DNA of 64,000 nucleotides from Chlorops oryzae (taxonomy: Eukaryota; Arthropoda; Insecta; Diptera; Chloropidae), in the NCBI GenBank assembly GCA_020466095.1, contig CM035807.1:50496752-50560751 (forward strand). Direction: 5' to 3'. The position numbers and the translations under genes are program-made. A model generated the notes under the pieces. It made no database searches, was not told the DNA's origin, and worked only from the letters and a program-made list of their open reading frames with translations. Below, piece by piece: positions 55,881 through 64,000 of this stretch. The first letter of the stretch is position 1; each line of letters opens with the position of its first letter.

Positions 55881-58114
55881 TACTTTTAATTGAAATAAAT
55901 TTAATCGGTTAGGGCCAAATTTCCTTCAAAAAACGTAGAAAGGAAGCAATGGATAAAACCCTGGCATTTTCAATTGAATTTGGGAAATTCTAAAAAACGG
56001 TTTAAAAGGGCCCCTAGGATATTAACGATGGCCAACCCCATTATTTTTTTAAAAAATTTTTTCTAAAAACCTACCCCTATTCCCCCCAAGGGGCTCCATA
56101 CAAAAAAATTTTTTAAAAAATTTTCCCCCCTTCCTAAAAAATCTTGAAGCAAAAGCCACCCCCATTAACTTTTCCCCAACACCCAAAATTTAACCCATTG
56201 TTAAGGGGTTATAAAAATTAATTTACAAAAAATATACAAAATGGGTCAAATAAACCCTCCATATAATAGCCACCCCCAATTTTTTACCCCAAAATTTTTT
56301 AAACAAATCATTCCCCCTTGGGGGGTAACAAAATTGGCTTTTAAAAAAAATGTTTCAATTAAATAAATCCGAGGAAAAGAAAACTTTCAATCAATTGAAA
56401 AATTTCAAAAAACCTTTTCGAGCCAAAGAAAATTTGGATTATTTTTTTTTGGGTTTTAATAAAGATAATTTTATTAAACCTTTTTTTTAAACTGAATTTT
56501 TGGCCATTAACCCAAATTACCAGAAAAAAAAAAACAGCGGTCCTTGCAGTTTTTTTAGCTTCCATTTCGGTTGATTTTATTAAAAATTTAAATTCAAAAA
56601 AATATTTTTTGAAAGCTTACACCACCCTTAGGTCCGCTGCTTCTGGCTTAGCAAGGCTCCCCTTCCAGCAAAACTCAAGAAAGGTAAAACTGAAAAGCTT
56701 TAAAAAATATTTTTTTGAATTAATTTTAAATATAAAAATCCGATTTTAATGGTTGTTCAAAAAATTTTGAATTAATTTATTTGACAAAATTAAAATTTTC
56801 TAAGGGATTATTTTCCGAGGGGTGGAAAAAATTCGAAAAAAGGAATAAAAAAATTTTAAAACATACCAAAACTAAAGATTAGGCAAAAGGAATTTTGAAA
56901 TTTTTCAAAGATTGAACAGCCCTTTTTGCCAAAGGACATAAAAGAATTTGGGAGGCTTTTCTTTAATTTAAATAATTTTATACCCCCTAAAAGTAAGGGT
57001 TAAATGTTTAAGAAAATTTTGGGGTTTGGGGCCTTTAAACACCCCTAAGGGGCTGAAGGAAAAGAAAAAAATCCCCGGGGGGGGAAAAATTTTCCAAAAA
57101 TTTTAAAATTTTTAAATTCAAAAAAATTTTTTAAAAAAATTTTTTCCCCTTAAAATTACAAAAAAAAAAAAATCGGGCCAAAATATCCGGGGGTGGGGGA
57201 AGGGGAGCCAAAACCCAAAACCAAAAAAAAAAGAAATTTTGTTTTCCCAAGTTCCCAAATGTGCCCCCAAAAAAACCCTTAAATCAAAAAGAAAAGTTTG
57301 GAAACCAAACAAACAAAAAAGTCGTTTATTGCCTCCCCTTTTGCGCCAAAACCGTTTTGCGTTTTAAAGTTTTTGGTTTTTTGGGGGGGTGAACTTCAAA
57401 ATTTCATAAGCCTTTTCAAAAAGTTTGGGCCCCCCAAAAATTTTAAAAAAAAGCTTCAAAAAAGCGAAAAAAAATCCCCGGGCAAAAGATTAATAAAAAA
57501 AAATTTAAAGTTTAAATTTTTGTCAAAAGCTTTAAAACCCCCAATAAACTTGGGAAAAAATTACAAAAGAAAGGGGCCTTTTTTTTTTGGGCTTTTAAGG
57601 GTTTTAGGCAAAGAACCCTTAAAAAAAAAAAAGGAACGGGTTTGAAAATTTTTAGCCCAAGAAAAATCCGGTTAAAGGGAAAAATCCCCTTTCCTTTTAA
57701 AAATTAATTAAATAAATTTTTTTTTCCGCCAACCAAAAATAGCCCCTTTTCAAAATTTTCCTAATAACAAAAATTCCCTGGTGAAACCTTTTCAAAAAAG
57801 GAGTTTTCCTAAAATTTGCTTGGAAAAAAAAAATGTTATTTTAAAAAAGGTCCCGGCGAAAGCCCCAACTGTTTAAAAAAAAATTTCCGCAATTGCCCCT
57901 TTAAACAAACGAATTTTAGGGGCCCAATCTTTGAAAAAAAGTAAAATGGAAAAAATAATTTCAAGTTCTTTAAAGGGCTTTTCCCAAAAAATTTTTTGGA
58001 ATGGTAAAACCCTTTTTTTGTGAAAAAAAAATGGGATGCAAAAAAAGTTTCCGATTAAAAAAATTTTTGAACTGCCAAAAGTTTTTGGAAAAGGAAAAAA
58101 ATTTTGGGAAAAAA
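55881..58114. other. Noisy sequence, degraded image of 38573-40480
   Basis: Landmarks of copy A persist: GCCAAATTTC (about 55915), CATATAATAGC (about 56258), TTTTGAACTGC (about 58065). Runs of A, T, C and G are stretched or collapsed throughout. All open frames here are artefacts. Confidence 0.75.
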
Positions 58115-61050
58115 GTGTCTTGAAAATTTGTGCGTGGAATTTGAATAGGTTAACCAAACATAAGCTGGAAATTAATAGTTTTTTAAGCCAAGAAAAATTG
58201 ACGTGTTAGTCCTCTCCGAAACTCATTTAACAAATAAAAACATATTTTTTATCCCCGGCTACATATTCTATCAAACCAACCATCCAGACGGCAAAGCGCA
58301 TGGAGGCACTGGTATACTTATTCTAAAGAGGGGCAAGAATAATGGTCCCTCAAGCAATTAGTCGTTTTACTCCTTTAGAAATTCTAAGATTCTATAATAG
58401 TCTTAAATTATGCTAAAGGAATACGGGCTGCACAAAAGATCTTTTAGGTCGTGGTGCCTTACAGCCTGCTTAATATTAAAATACTTATTCGCAAAAGAAT
58501 CCAACATTTTCGTCTAGATTCCTATAGTTATGATTTCCTTCAAGCTACGACACTTTGCGTAGTATAACGTGGTAAAAATATCGTTTTATCGGCGATTTTT
58601 TGCCAACCTGGCTTCATTATAACAGAAAAAATGTTTCTAGATTTCTTTGTGACACTAAGGGATAATTTTTTTTCAGCAGGTGACTATAATGCAAAGCATA
58701 CTTTATGGGGCTCGCGAACCTGAAATTTGAAAGGTCAACAATTATACAAGACAATAGTTAATTAAAATAACTGCTCTTCACTTTGTGTCCCCAAGGCAAC
58801 CAACTTACTGACCATCAGGCCTCCAAAAAATTCCTGACCGCTTCGATTTCTGGATCACTAAGGGTATTGCAAGATCACTAATTTCAGCAAAAGCGACAGC
58901 TCTCTTGTCGGATCATTCGCCTGGTGTATTTCTATTACACACGTTTCCAATAAAACTTGAACGTTCAATCAGCCTAACAAATCCAAGGACTAACTGGCTG
59001 AAATACAAAAAGTATATAAGTTCGCATATACATACTAATTATAAAATATACTGCAATGAGCATATTGGTGACGCCGTAACCGTTGTTTTTTCCATTCTTG
59101 AATCAGCAGCAAAAAATTCTACTCCTTGTACAAAAGACGGGACTAGAAAAACCCGGACCAATATAGAAATTAAAAACCTTGTCGCCGAAAAACGAAGATG
59201 CAGGCGCCAATGACAACGATTCCGGTCACCATTTGCCAAAGATAGACCAAAAGACGTGCAAAAAAGCTTAGACTAGCTCTAATCAGGGAAAAGGAAATTG
59301 AAAAGAGCCACTTTATCCAGAAACTTACGCCCAGGGGTGTTAATCAGGAGTCCATGTGGTTAGCGAGCCGCACTTTTAAGAATCCTGTATATAGTGAGGC
59401 ACCTATTCGAAGACCTAACAATGGGTGGGCGCGATCCGACGAAGAGAAAGCAACGGCTTTTGCAGTGCACCTTAGTAGAGTATTTCAATCAAACCCGAGC
59501 ATTATTGTACACAATTTTCCAACTCAATCCGAAAACACAAACAGAATTCGCGCAAACTTTATTCCGAGTGAGGTATCTTATGCTATAAAAAGTGAATTAG
59601 TCTGTAAAAAAGCCCCCGGACATGATCTTATTACCCCAAAATTGCTTAAAAATTTACCTTTTATAGCAGTAGTATTTTTAACTGTGCTTTTTAATTCTTT
59701 TATAAAGTATGGTTATTTCCAAAAGATTGGAAACGGTCGATTATTAAAATAGTGCCTAAACCCGGTAAAGTTCCTACGCAAACTTCCTCTTACAGACCCA
59801 TAAGTCTCTTTCCTTTCCTTTCAAAGTTATTCGAAAAACTTCTGATATCCAAGTTGACTCCATTTCTTCAGGAACAACATATTATTCCTTCCCATCAATT
59901 TGGATTCAGAAAAAACACGGTATTATAGAGCAAGTAAATCGTATTACCAACGAAATAAGAATCGCATTTGAACATCGCGAGTACTGCTCAGCAGTTTTCT
60001 TGGACGTGAAACAAGCGTTCGACAAAGTTTAGCACTTAAGTTTGCTACATTAAATCCGAATCTTACTTCCTTTAAATTTTCACGCGACCTTTGAGTCATA
60101 CTTAAAACATTGAAACATAGTTTCAAGTAAAACATAACTCGTTTACAACAAAATGCTATGAAATTCATGAAGGGGTTCCTCAAGGAAGTGTTGTTGGGCC
60201 TATTCTCAATCTTTTATACACAACAGATATTCCTAATAGCGATCGAGTATCAATTTCGACATTTTCTGACGATACAGCAATACAAAGCCGTAACAAGGAT
60301 ATTTGTGTTGCAACTTCTAAGCTCCAAAATCATCTGCGCGAAATCCAAGACTGGCTTACTTAATGGCGAATCCAAATAAACGAGCTCAAATCCCGATATA
60401 TCACTTTCACGCTAAACAGGAAATCTTCGCCGGACATTTTCCTTAATAACACACGCATCCCTCAATGTGAAGAAGTTACTTACCTCGGAATTCACTTATA
60501 TAAAAGATTGATATGGCGTAAGCACATCGAGGCCAAGGGAACCCAAATAAAGCTGAAAGCAAGCAGCTTATACTGGCTTATAAATAATCGCTCTGATTTA
60601 AAACTAGATTATAAAGTCCTTCTGTACAAGCCAGTTATTAAACCAATATGGACGCATGGTTTCCAATTGTATGGACATACAAGCGCTTCGAATATAGACA
60701 TTCTACAGGGAACACAATTCAAAATCCTTAGATATATGCGGGAGCCCCATGGTTTGTTACAAATAAAAGAATACAATCAGAGCTCAACGTAGAAATGGTG
60801 AAAACGGAATTCGACAAAATTAAAGAAAATCATTTTTGTAAACTGCAAGCTCACGTTAATTCACTAGCGCGTTCACTAACAAATACATCACACTATTCGA
60901 AGCTTAAAAGAAATGATCGACCAGCGGTTTCAAATGCAACAGGTGCAATCTATGCACATTCAACAACACGGCTTTCCAAACTGAATGCCGACGCGGTTTT
61001 CGGAGTGCAATCCATGCACTTCCAAAAACAACAGCTTTTCTACCTATAAG
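58115..61050 (+). pseudogene. Jockey-like LINE ORF2 (endonuclease and RT), copy B
   Basis: Endonuclease as in copy A (58115-58640), including the 427 bp missing there (GDYNAKHTLWGS, about 58680). RT follows: KKAPGHDLITPKLL (59605), YRPISLFPFLSKLFEKLL (59790), HQFGFRK, VFLDVKQAFDKV (motif A, about 59995), GVPQGSVVGPI-type block (about 60170) and FSDD (motif C, about 60267; usually F/YADD). Then WGIQIN..KS and YLGI.L..RL.W..HI (60380-60530), and the C-terminal part to about 61050. Many frameshifts and stops. The reaction is target-primed reverse transcription; this copy cannot do it. Confidence 0.85.
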
Positions 61051-61189
61051 ATCCAAAAATCTACACCCTCCCAAGTAATCCACTACATTACCATCTTACT
61101 GAGCTTTATATTATGCTCTCCAACAACGTTCTCAATTACATGTGCTCCTACACACACATCATAAAAGCCTTGTTAAGTAGGCTGGTTTG
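61051..61189. other. Short unassigned stretch, probable Jockey 3' UTR
   Basis: Between Jockey coding end and the Bel LTR; no clear poly-A tail. Confidence 0.35.
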
Positions 61190-61735
61190 TCAACCTATTG
61201 ATATTGGTATAACAGATTTCAATTGCAGCACATTAACTGATTTGAGCTTTTATGTTGATTTGGCGCGACAACCGGCACTTTGACGTGTCACTTTTGCTTT
61301 CATGAAATGCTTGTTTTGACTTCAATTAAAGAGTGAATTTTATTTGCACCTTATGGCGTTTATATACCAAAATTTCTTGACAGGATGTAATTTTCATTTT
61401 CATAAATACAATTAAAATATAACGAACTTATTGCAATTGCTGCATTATCATGACCATGAACTAGAATGTTACGCAAACAAATTATTGGGCATTGACTTGT
61501 TATTTATCCGCACTTGCAAATTCATAAATCGAGCCAAAACAAAAAGGCAATTTGATATGAATGCGGTGTTAGCAAAATTCGCGATACAATTTTATAAGTC
61601 GTCAATGATGTTTATTTGTTAGCAAGTTAAATGCTCAAGTTTGTAAATGCAATCGAAACAAAAAACAGAACTACGCAAAATCATACGACATTTATACAAA
61701 AAAAAAAAAATTCTTAATGCTGAGGTGGCACTCCT
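61190..61735 (-). repeat. Probable 3' LTR of roo-like Bel element
   Basis: Non-coding after the env stop. On the minus strand GGTATATAAACGCC (about 61359-61372) and an AAATAAAATTC polyadenylation-like signal follow at promoter spacing. Exact ends not determined. Confidence 0.5.
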
Positions 61736-61776
61736 TGGGCGTCTAGCAACTTGCTCTGTTGACTTGCTGTTGTTGT

Positions 61777-62830
61777 TTAGATATGCACTGGAATGTCTGT
61801 TGTTGTTTGTTGATTTTGTGGGGCTGGTGTTGGAGAGTTGTGCTCAATGTTTATAGCCAGGGGAGAGGAACATGGTCTAATGGATATCATAGTATTGTTG
61901 ATCCAATTTGGGATTGGCACCAGGTTAAACAACTGAAACTGGTCGTTGCTATCAATGGTAAGGTAATGCTAAAAATTACGGTGTTTTTCGTGAGTCCTCC
62001 TTTGACGTTCATTAGTTTGTACAGTTGTAATACATCTTCCTGTTTTACAAGCAGGTCAAGTGACTCCGGCAGAGGAAATCTCATTTTGTCAACTTCATGC
62101 TGCAGCTGTATTAGTGTAAGCAGTAACGGACTAATGATGCCATGGTGAGTGTTGGTAAGAACATCGAGAATTGAAGCTTGTGTTCGCTGTAAGTTTGCGG
62201 CAATGATGGTTAGTTGAATGCACGATGAAGAAAAAATCCGATAAATGCGGTCTTGGTATTGTTCTTCACTATCATTTCATATGCGGGGATATATTTTGGA
62301 TAGTTGGTTGTCAATGTTATCAACTTTGCGTTCACAGCCTCTTGATCTGATTTCAAGATGTTGATGGTAGAATCAACAATCGAAGTTTGATTTTAATAGA
62401 TTTAAAAGATGCGCTTCATTTTTGTAAACTTGTGTTATTGTGTGTGACAATTTTTCGGCATATGCAGAGTCTAAAACTCCAAATAAAGAATGGGACGAAG
62501 TTGCCAACTAAATCTACCGCTCCCGTTTTGTGCCTTCTTCCCAACAATAGCGTGTTGTCCATAACAAGCTCAGCTTCCGTATGTTTAAAATATGTGTTTT
62601 TACAGGTGCTCGTTTGTTGCATTTCTTGACAGAAATGTTGTAAGGCCTTTGTGCCGTTTGAAAATGCTTCCAGTTCCTTCCAAAATCCTCCCAGATCATA
62701 ATTGATCAAGAGCTGTCATTCTGGAGACGAAATATCTGCTGACCCAATTCCTTCGAAGTGTATTCCCAGCTTTGTTCCAAACCGAGTATTATGGAATTGT
62801 GATCCCAATACTAGTGGCAACACCATTTGA
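61777..62830 (-). pseudogene. env: Env-like glycoprotein of roo-like Bel element, broken
   Basis: Follows DUF5641 in the env position. A pattern of small blocks (62416-62709) leads to a basic stretch followed by a hydrophobic glycine-containing segment (about 62510-62450). Its place and form correspond to the cleavage/fusion-peptide region of roo/baculovirus-F-type envelope proteins. Then a heptad-like region (about 62390-62280) and a hydrophobic segment near 61960-61900 that could be the membrane anchor. It stops at 61777-61779. At least three frame breaks. The assignment is by position and pattern. Confidence 0.6.
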
Positions 62831-62834
62831 GTCA

Positions 62835-64000
62835 TTATTGCCAAAAGCAGATTATGATTTGTTGATGTTCGCTTTTTTTCTTGGGTATTTCGGGTTCCTC
62901 ATCATCTTGGTGATTGTTTGACTCAGAAGGGTTCTCAGTTTCGATCGGCAATGGTGCGAGTCGGTCAATTGGTCTTCTGAAATTACCGTTTGCAGTTTTT
63001 ATGTCAGCTACTCGAACGACGCAATCATCTCCTGGATGCGCCTTTATGAATCTTCCCATTGGCCATTGTAATGGCGCTGTATTGTCTTCCTTAAGAATGA
63101 CGAAATCTCCTGGCTTAATATTTACGCTTTGAGTTTTCCATTTGTGTCCATTTGCAGCTCACATAAGTATTCCCATAACCATCGTCTGCAAAAATTCTCT
63201 TTTTAGATGACTTACTAGTTGCCATCTGGTCAAGAGGCTTGTCCTTGCTGGTGACGACCCTGGATCAATTTGCGCATTGAGTGGTTCTCAAATGAGAAAG
63301 TGCCCGGGAGTTAATGCACCTAGATCACTTGGATCTTCTGACGTTGGACTGATAGCCCGTGAGTTGAGAATGCCCTCTATTTCTATTACTACTGTTTCAA
63401 GTTATTCATACGTTAATAAAGCTGTGAATGCACTTCTGACCAGAATATGTTTTGCCGACTTCACTGCGGCTTCCCACAATCCTCCGAAATGAGGTGCCCT
63501 TGGAGGTTTGAACTGGAATGTTATGCCTCTGTTTGTACATTCCCTGCCGATGACTGCGCTGGCGGTGCTATCAAAAATGGCTTGTGAAAGTTCTTTGAGT
63601 TGACTTTTAGCACCAACGAAATTTTTTGCGTTGTCACAATAAAGATTTGTACAATGGCCTCTTCTGCTTATAAATCGCTTCAAAGATCCCACAAAGGCAT
63701 CCATTGTTAGATCGCTGACAAGTTCTTAGTGTATAGCCTTGGTGGCGAATCAGCAGAACACTGCAATGTAGGCCTTTTGCGGTTTCGTTCTTCTTACTTT
63801 ATAATGTGCACAAAAGGGCCCGCAGAAATCCACGCCAGAGTTGATAAATGGTCGCGCTGGTGTGATGCGAGGTTTTGGCAAGTTACCCACGATTTGACTG
63901 AGTAGTTTTGTTTGGCTTTGGTGCATCGTATGCAATGTTGTTCGACGGATCGTGCTGCCGATTTTCCTTTGATTGGTCAATATCTTTTCCTCATGTGAGA
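62835..64000 (-). pseudogene. pol: roo-like Bel integrase and DUF5641
   Basis: Minus frames 63750-63980 (FINSGVDFCGPFCAHYKVRR, first Asp), 63402-63704 (LYCDNAKNFVGA, second Asp; APHFGGLWEAAVKSAK, Glu), then ISPTSEDPSDLGALTPGHFL (about 63330). DUF5641 follows (VNIKPGDFVILKEDN, WPMGRFIKAHPGDDCVVRVADIKT, RRPIDRLAPLP) to about 62900. A TAG at about 63727 and frameshifts break it. The H-x-C finger lies near 63930. Confidence 0.88.

Larger units (their letters stand above)
41470..59521 (+). repeat. Tandem duplication, unit B, interrupted by Bel/Pao
   Basis: 41470 corresponds to 30545 and 59521 to 41465. Clean matches are 41470-44759, 52414-52566, 54918-55880 and 58115-59521. In between lie the Bel insertion and two noisy stretches. 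Confidence 0.8.
61190..64000 (-). mobile_element. roo-like Bel/Pao element, 5' part outside window
   Basis: Minus-strand order: integrase core, DUF5641, env-like gene, LTR. gag, protease and RT should lie beyond 64000. Confidence 0.85.

Noticed and set aside
56359..58157. Open frames of 64-115 codons (56359-56565, 57118-57312, 57298-57645, 57873-58157)
   Set aside because: They lie in the noisy, homopolymer-distorted part of copy B and have no counterpart frame in the clean copy A.

Overview
The window is eukaryotic and looks like repeat-dense heterochromatin or intergenic DNA of an insect, most likely a higher fly (Diptera; a tephritid-like genome is a guess). The evidence is its element families: Ty3/Gypsy, Bel/Pao including a roo-like env carrier, Jockey LINE, Transib, two kinds of hAT, a DDE plus SWIM-finger transposon, a piggyBac remnant and several foldback/MITE elements. 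AT content is high and short spliceosomal introns occur. I see no rRNA, tRNA, CRISPR or recognisable host single-copy gene. Nearly everything I can name is transposon-derived and broken.

Left part (1-12.1 kb): a degraded Ty3/Gypsy element (gag with a SAP-like domain, protease, RT, RNase H, integrase). It is followed by a ZBED/SCAND3-like hAT transposase gene. Its 4.6-kb exon, its intron and part of its second exon are split and partly duplicated by two copies of a DDE/SWIM transposon lying in opposite orientations. 12.1-25.4 kb: low-complexity DNA; two 3' fragments of Bel/Pao elements (15.2-16.5 and 23.1-24.5 kb); three MITE/foldback elements (18.2, 19.4-20.3 and 21.7-22.8 kb); and a piggyBac C-terminal fragment.

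Middle part (25.6-44.8 kb): a second Gypsy element lacking integrase. A complete-ended Transib (RAG1-related; 26877-30262, TSD caatg) is inserted in its gag, one foldback lies between protease and RT, and an hAT foldback (33679-34704, TSD ctaaaaat) sits in its RT. Beyond lie a second Gypsy leader, a solo Gypsy LTR (37857-38518, TSD atgt) and a Jockey element. The block from 30545 (in gag) to 41465 (in Jockey) is tandemly duplicated; the second copy runs from 41470 to 59521. Four filler bases mark the join.

Right part (44.8-64 kb): the second copy of the block carries a young minus-strand Bel/Pao element (44760-52413, 471-bp LTRs, TSD gagtt). That element is in turn disrupted by two other LTR elements around a 100-N gap. 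Two stretches of this copy (52567-54917 and 55881-58114) align to the first copy only as noisy, homopolymer-distorted sequence and are probably uncorrected gap fill. The second Jockey copy runs on through its RT domain. The window closes with the 3' part of a minus-strand roo-like Bel element with an env-like gene.

Most unusual signals: (1) Bel/Pao elements in which the integrase/DUF5641 end is followed by a second Gag-knuckle/retropepsin-like reading frame in the env position, with Gly replaced by Cys in the catalytic loop at two loci; (2) a Transib end resembling a V(D)J recombination signal; (3) a RING-like cysteine cluster in the Gypsy gag; (4) the tandem duplication and the chimeric frame at its junction.
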